The translations under genes were made by a program, and so were the position numbers. From the IMG/VR virus record IMGVR_UViG_3300023700_000776, positions 1 through 20,341 of that record: a DNA stretch of 20,341 bases. One strand, written 5' to 3'. Source of the DNA: a virus. Positions 7,353 through 14,524 of the stretch are shown piece after piece (the stretch's first letter is position 1; each line of letters starts with the position of its first letter). The notes beneath the pieces were generated by a model. That model was not told the origin of the DNA. It ran no database searches and saw only the letters and a program-made list of their open reading frames with translations.

Positions 7353-10103
7353 TTATTTCTCAAGGCTCTTTCTCAGAGCTTCTGTAGCGAATTGATAGAA
7401 AGCAGTTTCGTTGCTTGTACCTTTGAATTGCTCTCTTAACTTAGCACTCTTAGGGTTAGCCCACACTTGATGTAGTCTTTGAATTTCACTTGTTGCCTGA
7501 GCTTCATTAGGTTTACCGTCATTACTTACTGCAGAGAATCTACGAGCAAGGTTATTCAAGTCAACAATCTTTTCAGCTGGCATTGGTTTATCTTTTTCTA
7601 ACATCAAAGCGTTAGGATCAATACCCATGCGTTGAGTAATTACGTTACGAGCTAAGTACGGCTCAATGCTGTTTATTTTAGTACCAGCATTTTTAGCTGC
7701 AAGCATATCTTTAGTAGCATTACCCATTAACAATCTTGCTTCTTGCATCTGACGACCATCTTCTAAATTGAAACCAATATTAGAGAAATAACTACCAGCT
7801 TGATCAGTAATTTGTTTAGGTCCAGGAATACCTTGACGGTTAGGGTTGGCTTTACCTTTGACGTTATCAGCACCTAATTCAGCAGTAAGAATTTCATCTG
7901 CTACTTCCGAAGCAAACTTAGTATTCTTAATCTGACGTTCAGTCTTACCTGTTACACCATGAGTAGATTCGCTCCAAGGTGTTAATGATAATCCCTGCTT
8001 TTGTAATGCGTCTAGAGGTACTTCTCGACCATCAATAGTTGCAACTTCATAACGATCGCCTTTACGTTTACCTGTCTTTTCTTCAACTGTATGTACAACA
8101 ATAGGCTTGTTATACAATGCAGGATCAGTAGACATCATAGTACGAGACTCACCAACACGAACAGTAGTTCTTGTAGGCTCACCTAATTGACGAGCATCGT
8201 TTGTCTTGAAGTATTTATCAATAGCTTCTTGTGGGTAACCTGCTTCAATGAGTTTAGCTTCAATAGTTCTACGGTGCTGTTCGTTAAGCATGTTAACTTG
8301 ACGAGCATCTGCACGATCTTGTAGTGCCATACTGTTCTTAAACTGCTCTTCACGATCTTGTCTGTGTAGAGAATTTTCAAAAGTAGTACGACCAGCAAAT
8401 GATAATGAACGGGCACCATCATAACCACGAGCACGAGAACCTAAGTACATTGCACCCATACGAGCAACATCTTGGTTATTCAAACCTAAAGCATCTTTCA
8501 AACCTTTGTAAGAGAAAATGTCTTTAAATGTTTCTAAGAATGTACGGTCATCACCTTTAGAAGCATCAAAAGCTTTATTAACAGCATCTTGTTGGCCTTT
8601 CAAGGCATTAGAAACAACTTGAGGCGTTGGAACAGTTGCAGTTGGTACAATTTCTGTAGTTGGTTTTACTTCAACTTTAGGAGGTAACTCTGGACCTTGC
8701 GCACGATATTTACCACCACTTTCTACTCGGGTAATAATGTCAGCCATTAAACCAAGCTTGTCAGCAGGTACTTTGTCTGTTGGCTTAATACCTAATTCTG
8801 CAGCAATAGTGTTTGCGTATGCTTCAGGATTGTTTCTGTCAGACGCTGGTGCATACTTCTTCATAGTATCTATTAGAGTCATGCCACGTTTTTGGGTATC
8901 TAAAGCAATTTGCGCTTCGAGAGCTGCGCGACCTTCTTCATGTGATTTAAATTTAGCAAATCCACCTTCGCCTAATTCAGCACCTTCTTGTTTGGCAAAC
9001 TTAAGATTACCCGGATTAAAGTTTCTTTCAGCAATAGTTAAAGGTGAAGAACTAACAGCAGGTACAGCAGGGTTTACAACTTCTGCTTTAGGCACTGCAA
9101 CAGGAGTAACTGCAGTAGGGGCTGAAACTTCAGCAACAGGTACTGGCTTAGGTTGAGAAGCTACAGGTTGATTTTCATTAACTGTTTGCCTTACTTTATC
9201 ATAGTAAGGAGTAGCAGTACCAGAACCAATACGAGGTAAAGTTACTGAGTTAACATCATTATCATAAATACCTAATGCGCGACCAATACGAGGAACACCA
9301 ACAGCATTAGCTAACCATTCAGTACCAGCAGATATTGCGTTAACAGGGCCACCAACTAAAACGTCAGCGGCGGCGGCGGGGATTGCCATCGAATTAGCAC
9401 CAGCAACTGCCATTGCTCTGCGATCATTTTGTGCTTGTAATTCGTTGTCTTCTACGCTTGTAACACCATCCTTATAGTACTGTGGTTCAACTTGAGTGGT
9501 ACCATCTTCCATAGAAGCAGCACTATCAGTGTGGTAGTAGTTATTTAAATTAGGGACTGATTCAGTACCTTCGGCATATCCTTTTGGATTACGCTTAGGC
9601 GCTACCTTAGGTAGGATAGGGATTAAGTTTTGTTGTTGAACAATACCAGTAGTCCCTTGAGCATGATACTGTGCTTGACGACCTTGTTGAACCATTTGTT
9701 TAATTAAAGGCTTATTCTTTGGGTCTTGAGCAGCAGCTTTAGGAATAACAGCTTCACCTGGAGTGAGCATTGCAGGTACGGTATCAGTACCTTTAGGTAA
9801 CATGTGCTGACCTCTGTGGAATACCTCAGCTCCGGCTAAAGGGTTGTTACTTGGTAACCCCATCTTTTCTCGGTTCATACGCTTACCAGAAAGCGGACCG
9901 CCTAATTCTTTTACTTTGAGATTATGTAGCTCTTCTTTGTGAGCAACACCTTGACCAGCTTTAACAGCTGCTTCTTGCATTTTAATCTCGTGTAATTCTT
10001 GTTTACGACTTTCCTCGTTCTCCATTTTCTTGGTTTCACGAGCTTCTTTAGCGTGGTGTTTAGCCCACTCACGTTCTTGTTTTGCAGACAAAGGTGCAAT
10101 CAT
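7353..10103 (-). CDS. Composite virion protein with predicted peptidoglycan hydrolase (muramidase/transglycosylase-like) domain
   Basis: The product is 916 residues, and its ATG follows a strong AAGGAG. Residues 1-70 are highly charged and probably coiled coil. Residues 105-122 carry GTDTVPAMLTPGEAVIPK, a motif common in tape-measure and other virion proteins. Two looser relatives, GTESVP (about 179) and GVTSVED (about 213), follow. Residues 310-355 are a Pro/Val/Ala linker. Residues about 357-463 begin ERNFNPGNLKF and include GFAKFKSHEEGRAALEAQI and KYAPASDRNNPEAYAN. This is the pattern of phage lysozyme-like virion domains of the NPGNL type. The remaining 450 residues are helical and unrecognised. 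The position in an internal-protein block suggests an injected wall-piercing protein, functionally like T7 gp16. The catalytic residue cannot be assigned by eye. Confidence 0.65.
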   Translation of the reverse strand: MIAPLSAKQEREWAKHHAKEARETKKMENEESRKQELHEIKMQEAAVKAGQGVAHKEELHNLKVKELGGPLSGKRMNREKMGLPSNNPLAGAEVFHRGQHMLPKGTDTVPAMLTPGEAVIPKAAAQDPKNKPLIKQMVQQGRQAQYHAQGTTGIVQQQNLIPILPKVAPKRNPKGYAEGTESVPNLNNYYHTDSAASMEDGTTQVEPQYYKDGVTSVEDNELQAQNDRRAMAVAGANSMAIPAAAADVLVGGPVNAISAGTEWLANAVGVPRIGRALGIYDNDVNSVTLPRIGSGTATPYYDKVRQTVNENQPVASQPKPVPVAEVSAPTAVTPVAVPKAEVVNPAVPAVSSSPLTIAERNFNPGNLKFAKQEGAELGEGGFAKFKSHEEGRAALEAQIALDTQKRGMTLIDTMKKYAPASDRNNPEAYANTIAAELGIKPTDKVPADKLGLMADIITRVESGGKYRAQGPELPPKVEVKPTTEIVPTATVPTPQVVSNALKGQQDAVNKAFDASKGDDRTFLETFKDIFSYKGLKDALGLNNQDVARMGAMYLGSRARGYDGARSLSFAGRTTFENSLHRQDREEQFKNSMALQDRADARQVNMLNEQHRRTIEAKLIEAGYPQEAIDKYFKTNDARQLGEPTRTTVRVGESRTMMSTDPALYNKPIVVHTVEEKTGKRKGDRYEVATIDGREVPLDALQKQGLSLTPWSESTHGVTGKTERQIKNTKFASEVADEILTAELGADNVKGKANPNRQGIPGPKQITDQAGSYFSNIGFNLEDGRQMQEARLLMGNATKDMLAAKNAGTKINSIEPYLARNVITQRMGIDPNALMLEKDKPMPAEKIVDLNNLARRFSAVSNDGKPNEAQATSEIQRLHQVWANPKSAKLREQFKGTSNETAFYQFATEALRKSLEK

Positions 10104-10113
10104 TTATTTCTCC

Positions 10114-10560
10114 TTAAGCGGCTTCTGCAGCAGTAGTTAGCATAGCTATAAGCCCACCTGAACCTTGTTGAGCTAATTGTTCATCTAATAAGGCTTTGGC
10201 TTGAGCGTCAGCAGCTGCACTACCTACATCTAAAGTAGGAACTGTGTTTGCAGCTTGAGGTTGTGATACAGGTGTGGGTACAGCATCTTCTACCGGAACC
10301 TTGGAAGGATCATGCGGTGTTGGTGGTACTTCTGGCTTTGAAGGGAATGCTTTATCGTACTCTGTATCAATCTTTTTAAACCCAGCATTCATAGCTCTAT
10401 TAGTCATAGCCTGTTGGAATGGACTAGAATAAGGTGCTACTGGAGGAGGTGCTTGGGTATTCCCTTGACCACCCACAGGTACAATTTGCGAAGTTAAAGC
10501 TTGTAATTGAGGGTCAACCTTAAAAGGCGTTGACCAATCCCAAGGGTCTTGTCTGTTCAT
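10114..10560 (-). CDS. Pro/Ala-rich hypothetical virion-block protein
   Basis: The product is 148 residues and not recognised. The start codon overlaps the stop of the upstream gene by one base (TAATG), so translation is probably coupled. The sequence is low in complexity: Pro- and Gln-rich through the first two thirds (APPPVAPYSSPF near 37-48; SKPEVPPTPHDP in the middle) and Ala-rich at the C-terminus. No membrane segment, signal peptide or enzyme motif is visible. It sits between an internal-virion-like protein and the muramidase-domain protein, so a structural or scaffolding-type role in the internal core is possible. That is inferred from position only. Confidence 0.6.
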   Translation of the reverse strand: MNRQDPWDWSTPFKVDPQLQALTSQIVPVGGQGNTQAPPPVAPYSSPFQQAMTNRAMNAGFKKIDTEYDKAFPSKPEVPPTPHDPSKVPVEDAVPTPVSQPQAANTVPTLDVGSAAADAQAKALLDEQLAQQGSGGLIAMLTTAAEAA

Positions 10561-11204
10561 TATTTACCACCCATAGCAGTTTGTTTAGCAGGGTTACCAT
10601 ACACAGCAGATGACATACGTTGTACACCTTGCCATGTAGAATCTAGTTGTGACTGATCTACAGCACGTTCTTGGCTACCTAAACCAGTTAGGGTATTAGC
10701 AGTACCACTAATCAATGAACCTTCATTAGCAACGTTACCTGATAATGCAGCTTCTGCAGCAGCTTTATTAGCCATAATCTGCTTCTCGTTATCAGCAATA
10801 ATAGCGCCTTTAGCGGTATCTTCTGCTAGTGCATGTCGTGCAGAACCTAATGTACCTGCTGCGCCGTATTGATTACCAATACCAGCACTAGTCTTACCTA
10901 GGTTTAAATCAAGAGCAGCTTGTAAGTCCTCACGACCACCACCTTGAGCCATCTTCAAAATCCTAGCTTGCTGTTCTTCCAGCGTCCCTAGATTCTTTCC
11001 CGTAGTGTCCTTCATAGTCTGCCCAAGATCAAAACCACTTGTTAAGTTTTGATTCTCACCAGCTACTTTACTTAGTTCACCTGCATCGTAAGCGCTAGTT
11101 GCAGTGCTAGCGGCTTTCTCCATGAATGGTTGTAACCAAGCAGGGACTGATTGAGTGGTTGTACCACTATTACCACCACCAAAGATATCACTAAAAATAC
11201 TCAT
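10560..11204 (-). CDS. Internal virion-like protein (Ala/Gly-rich, T7 gp14-type position)
   Basis: The product is 214 residues, starting MSIFSDIFGGGNSG. It is rich in Ala, Gly and Gln, with a hallmark GAAGTLGSARHALAEDTAKG near 115-134. Similar Gly-Ser-Ala-Arg motifs recur in internal or DNA-ejection membrane proteins of podoviruses. The order GNAT-like protein, this protein, larger internal proteins parallels T7 genes 13, 14, 15 and 16, although I see no direct sequence match to T7 gp14. The start overlaps the previous gene by 4 bp (ATGA). The helical, small-residue-rich character fits insertion into a membrane during DNA entry. The function is inferred from context and motif. Confidence 0.6.
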   Translation of the reverse strand: MSIFSDIFGGGNSGTTTQSVPAWLQPFMEKAASTATSAYDAGELSKVAGENQNLTSGFDLGQTMKDTTGKNLGTLEEQQARILKMAQGGGREDLQAALDLNLGKTSAGIGNQYGAAGTLGSARHALAEDTAKGAIIADNEKQIMANKAAAEAALSGNVANEGSLISGTANTLTGLGSQERAVDQSQLDSTWQGVQRMSSAVYGNPAKQTAMGGK

Positions 11205-11617
11205 TCTATTTCCTTTCGCATAACTACGTATGCTTGTTCAAATCCGGGTACATACTTAGGAAGTACCTTAGCCCACCCTTGTCGGCCCCATTGTTCAATA
11301 GCTTTACAGCCGCTATTCTTAGCGAAATCTTCCACAGTGGAAAATACCTTTGATTGCTTCTCAAAGTCCTCACCAGAGAACGTAATGATATGAAGCGTTT
11401 TGTGAGTAGCATATTGTAGGAATTCAGTTAAACCAATTCCAGTAATACGTGCATCCTCTATAAGTGCCCAACATTGAGCATCATTGTTTAAAATCTTTCG
11501 GAGATAGTCAGAGAGTTGAGACTCACCTTGACCATACACCATTGCTTTCTTGAGATGAGTAGCTACTGTGTCCCAAAAAGCTATTACATCCTCATGGGAC
11601 ATCATTACTAATTTCAT
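11201..11617 (-). CDS. GNAT-like (acetyltransferase-fold) phage protein
   Basis: The product is 138 residues. The middle and end (ALIEDARITGIGLTEFLQY, KTLHIITFSGEDF, then KAIEQWGRQGWAKVLPKYVP and a final VVMRKEI) follow the strand-helix pattern of short GNAT-like phage proteins found in virion gene blocks. T7 gene 13, needed for virion morphogenesis, has a comparable size and position. A classical acetyl-CoA pyrophosphate loop (Q/RxxGxG/A) is not evident, so it may have lost catalysis and act in assembly. Start and stop overlap the neighbouring genes by 4 bp, pointing to coupled translation. The family assignment is tentative. Confidence 0.5.
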   Translation of the reverse strand: MKLVMMSHEDVIAFWDTVATHLKKAMVYGQGESQLSDYLRKILNNDAQCWALIEDARITGIGLTEFLQYATHKTLHIITFSGEDFEKQSKVFSTVEDFAKNSGCKAIEQWGRQGWAKVLPKYVPGFEQAYVVMRKEIE

Positions 11618-12282
11618 TGAGCCTCCAAGAAAGGTTTAGATAAGAACTCTTTGATTAAATCTAATCTACGGGCTTTCTTAGCAAAGATCATATACAACAT
11701 TTGCCAGTTAGCTAACACACCCATATCACCCTCAATAAAGTTAGTGTATCTACGAATTGATTTAATCTCATCATTAACAACTAATGCGCTATACACTGTA
11801 TCTTTATTAATATCTGTTAAGTCTAAACCAAGAGTAACTAATGTTTCGGTTGGGGCAATAAAGAAATACTCTTTAAACTCAAGCATCTTAGGGTTAACTG
11901 GTCGAGTGTATTCTTCGTGATGTTCTGTTACACCTAAGATAAAAGCGTCTTGAGGTAGCCATGAAGGATTTTCATCTTCAAACAAAGATGTAGTGTACAA
12001 CATAGAAGTGTTTGAATCTACATCAAAGAGTCGATGAGCAGTAGCTACAGACTTACCTACAAGATTCTCTGCAGTTTTAAGTACTACGCAAGTTCTAATT
12101 ACATTTGCGTTAATATACTCATGGTAATATTTTTCAGCTACAGCTCTGTAGTCATCATCAACTACCCAGTCAAACTTAGATTTTAATTCTTGAATAAGAG
12201 GGATTGATTCATCATCTGTTAAGTTAATGTTCTTAACTTTTGTACCGTCTTGTTTGTATAATACGTCTGGCATTACATCCAC
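11614..12282 (-). CDS. Hypothetical virion-block protein
   Basis: The product is 222 residues and not recognised. It is acidic in the N-terminal half, with aromatic and Leu-rich stretches later (EYFFIAPTETLVTLGLDL; MGVLANWQMLYMIFAKKARR). No membrane segment, signal peptide or known catalytic motif is seen. The ATG at 12282 overlaps the end of the upstream small gene by 10 bp; a second ATG three codons on (12273) is an alternative start. The stop overlaps the next start by 4 bp. It lies between tail-tip genes and internal-protein genes, so a minor structural or assembly role is possible, inferred from position only. Confidence 0.6.
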   Translation of the reverse strand: MDVMPDVLYKQDGTKVKNINLTDDESIPLIQELKSKFDWVVDDDYRAVAEKYYHEYINANVIRTCVVLKTAENLVGKSVATAHRLFDVDSNTSMLYTTSLFEDENPSWLPQDAFILGVTEHHEEYTRPVNPKMLEFKEYFFIAPTETLVTLGLDLTDINKDTVYSALVVNDEIKSIRRYTNFIEGDMGVLANWQMLYMIFAKKARRLDLIKEFLSKPFLEAQ

Positions 12283-12485
12283 CCCGAATTCTTTAAGCTA
12301 AACAACATAGTGTTGTCTATATTTTCACTTGGAGCTACGTATACAGCAGACTCCAATGTTAATGTTTTATAACGTTCGCCTTCAATTTTTTCTGTCTTAC
12401 TTACTCTAAAGAAAACAGTTTGACCACCATCAGGTTCTTCTCTGATATGAAGTATTTTGTAGGGTTTAATCATAACGTGATGCAT
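12273..12485 (-). CDS. Small hypothetical protein
   Basis: The product is 70 residues from the ATG at 12485, or 66 from the ATG at 12473 (MIKPYK). The GGAG sits directly against the first ATG and about 12 nt from the second, so the start is uncertain. The pattern KILHIREEPDGGQTVFFRVSK then ERYKTLTLESAVYVAP looks like a compact beta-rich domain. It overlaps the upstream gene by 20 bp at most and the downstream gene by 10 bp. No family is recognised. It is probably a minor tail or structural accessory protein, going by location. Confidence 0.5.
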   Translation of the reverse strand: MHHVMIKPYKILHIREEPDGGQTVFFRVSKTEKIEGERYKTLTLESAVYVAPSENIDNTMLFSLKNSGWM

Positions 12486-13392
12486 CTCCTACAATAAGCG
12501 TTGCTGCAGATAAATTAATAGTCTCATTTGAATAGGGGAAGTAGCCACCTGAGCCACCATCACCACCAGTACCAATACCACCAAATGAGGAGTCTCTTGT
12601 GTAGGTCCAATTACAACCGTAATCAGCACACATCCAACCTGCATACACAGTGTTTGTACTTCTCTTAATACCACCTCGATAGAAGCACCAGTAAGTGCTA
12701 TTCCAATAGTAGTAACGATACGCACCTACACAATTACCCTTAACCCACACACCATCACATTCTTCCTCAGAGCTAGTGTATGTTCCTTCCCTTTCTGCTT
12801 GAGCAAGTGAAGGGTAATAGAACATAGGTTTGCTAGGTAATGATAACGAGTAAGTGTTGTATTCGGTAGGAATAAACACGCCACTAGAATCACTTGCAGA
12901 TGAATTACAGTGCTGCGAGTTAAGCCCATAAGGGAAAGTTGGTTTAGGATTACTAGGATGAGTTAAATTCAAACCACCTGTAATAGCTAAAGGAGAAAGT
13001 CTACTGTCAAATGCAGCTGTACCATCATCCTTAAAAACTTTCATACCATAAGCATCAGTAGGTGTAGCTCCTCTAGGGTCCGCAAATACGTAGACTTCAG
13101 GATAAGCACTTGCACTACCCGATTTCAAAATCTCAATGTCCCACAGACCTGTTCCTGCAGATGTAACACGAGTACATCCGTAGAAGTCACTAGTAGAAGG
13201 CATTGTAAAGAAAGGAACAGGAGTTACATTACAAGTAGCCCTGTACCGCAGTACTCTGATACCACCATAAACATCAATACTAACTGTTACTTCAGTAGGT
13301 GAAGATATCTTTTGAATCAAGTGTAAGTTACGAGTATCACTCGAAATCAATACCTGATTGCTGTTGTTAGTTGCAATAAAACCATAACTCAT
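12466..13392 (-). CDS. Tail-tip / receptor-interaction candidate, Cys- and aromatic-rich C-terminus
   Basis: The product is 308 residues. The N-terminal 110 residues (starting MSYGFIATNNSNQVLISSDT, beta-rich, through VYVFADP) resemble a small domain common in phage tail-tip proteins that begin MSYG. Residues about 210-262 are rich in Cys, Tyr and Trp (C212, C221, C236, C255, C260, with YRYYYWNSTYWCF between). A Gly-rich run (GGIGTGGDGGSGG, 271-283) follows. Eight cysteines in all is unusual among its neighbours. The ATGA overlap with the upstream 92-residue gene suggests the two are made together. A surface-exposed tip or adhesin role is inferred; no homologue is named. Confidence 0.55.
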   Translation of the reverse strand: MSYGFIATNNSNQVLISSDTRNLHLIQKISSPTEVTVSIDVYGGIRVLRYRATCNVTPVPFFTMPSTSDFYGCTRVTSAGTGLWDIEILKSGSASAYPEVYVFADPRGATPTDAYGMKVFKDDGTAAFDSRLSPLAITGGLNLTHPSNPKPTFPYGLNSQHCNSSASDSSGVFIPTEYNTYSLSLPSKPMFYYPSLAQAEREGTYTSSEEECDGVWVKGNCVGAYRYYYWNSTYWCFYRGGIKRSTNTVYAGWMCADYGCNWTYTRDSSFGGIGTGGDGGSGGYFPYSNETINLSAATLIVGDASRYD

Positions 13393-13667
13393 CTCATTAA
13401 CACCAATATGTAAGCATCTTCAGAACCTCCTGAAACAGATACTGTTGTACCTGATACTGTGATCGTATGAGCCAAAGCTCTACGTGTAAATGGAGGAGCA
13501 TTAATCAGCATTTGAGCTGTAAGAACTTCTCTGCCAGAAAGAATAGGGTAAGTGTACGAGGCTGAACCACCACCAGAGACCATAAAGAAGTCTACTTGAT
13601 TCCATGTAACATCATCTGTGCTATATGATAAACTTCCATTTGCTTTGAATGTATTTAACCCGTACAT
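13389..13667 (-). CDS. Small beta-rich tail-tip-like protein
   Basis: The product is 92 residues, starting MYGLNTFKANGSLSYSTDD, and its ATG follows AAGGAG with good spacing. It is predicted to be all beta, with a Gly/Ser patch (MVSGGGSASYTY) and a regular C-terminal beta pattern (ITVSGTTVSVSGG). The MYGL opening echoes the MSYG opening of the next gene, suggesting related domains. It sits between a fibre-like protein and the Cys-rich tip candidate. A minor tail or tip role is inferred from context. Confidence 0.5.
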   Translation of the reverse strand: MYGLNTFKANGSLSYSTDDVTWNQVDFFMVSGGGSASYTYPILSGREVLTAQMLINAPPFTRRALAHTITVSGTTVSVSGGSEDAYILVLMR

Positions 13668-13676
13668 AGTTTCTCC

Positions 13677-14522
13677 TTAAGCAGATAGATTACCAATCTG
13701 TACTCTTAGTACACCTGCATTATAAACCTTGATTGTCTTGTTATCTGCACTAATAATGACACCATTAGTAGTGTTGCCAGCAGCGATAGTACCCGCATTA
13801 ATAGTACCTAAGTTAGCACTGATAGCGCTTAGAGCAAGTACCTTAATAGAAGCTAAGTATGGAGCTGACCAAGTAGTATAGCCTGTACCGGCATCGTATA
13901 CACCAGAGATAATATACAAACCTTCACCCTCACCTAATGTAGGTGGAGTACCTTGCCACGTTTCTCCAGCACCCCATTGGTTGTACACTGGGTACGATTG
14001 ATTACCAATAGTAGTTACAGTTGCAGGTGTAGATGCAATAGTGTATGCTGTAGCTGTTGCATAACCTACACGACCAATCTTACCACCAACAGTAGAAATA
14101 ACATCCATGTCAATAGCTGTACCTGCATCAACAGACCAAAGCAAGTTAGGTGCAGTAGTACCAATGAATGTCTGGATGAGACGTCCACCCAGTACTACAT
14201 ACCATAAATTCTTTGTAGTACCAAATCCGTTAGCTACTCTAAACCAAGTGTAGTCAGCAACGTTAGTTGACTCAGTGCTTGATGCTGAGTTATATAAACC
14301 AAAATAGGTTTTATTTGTAGGTGAATTAGTTAATCCAGTACCTACGTCATCATCAGCATATTTAATATGGAGATATTGTTGAGTATAACCCACAGCAGCG
14401 TTACCTGTAACACCATTGCTAATATCTGAATATGAAGTTGGTGTAGTAGGGTCAGACCAAAATTGAATCTGATATAGATAAGCGTCTAGCTCATCATTAC
14501 CAGTAATAGGTGGGTTAAGCAT
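13677..14522 (-). CDS. Tail fibre-like protein
   Basis: The product is 281 residues, and its ATG follows GGAG at 7 nt. The sequence is beta-rich and dominated by Thr, Ser, Gly, Tyr and Ala. The C-terminal part (LSAISANLGTINAGTIAAGN, then GVIISADNKTIKVYNAGVLR) resembles the segment of tail-fibre and host-specificity proteins that combines Ala/Gly/Thr repeats with a short beta module. The N-terminal half contains YTWFRVANGFG and aromatic-spaced strands typical of fibre domains. It lies directly after the nozzle-like gene, so it may be a fibre anchor or side protein of the tail. The exact structural role cannot be read from sequence. Confidence 0.6.
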   Translation of the reverse strand: MLNPPITGNDELDAYLYQIQFWSDPTTPTSYSDISNGVTGNAAVGYTQQYLHIKYADDDVGTGLTNSPTNKTYFGLYNSASSTESTNVADYTWFRVANGFGTTKNLWYVVLGGRLIQTFIGTTAPNLLWSVDAGTAIDMDVISTVGGKIGRVGYATATAYTIASTPATVTTIGNQSYPVYNQWGAGETWQGTPPTLGEGEGLYIISGVYDAGTGYTTWSAPYLASIKVLALSAISANLGTINAGTIAAGNTTNGVIISADNKTIKVYNAGVLRVQIGNLSA

Positions 14523-14524
14523 TA

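Noticed and set aside
8737-9156. Forward-strand 139-residue ORF
   Set aside because: It lies opposite the Pro/Ala-rich linker and hydrolase part of the 916-residue gene; the translation mirrors that bias.
9368-9380. Short (cgg)n run
   Set aside because: It is a few Ala codons inside the 916-residue gene and too short to be a meaningful repeat.
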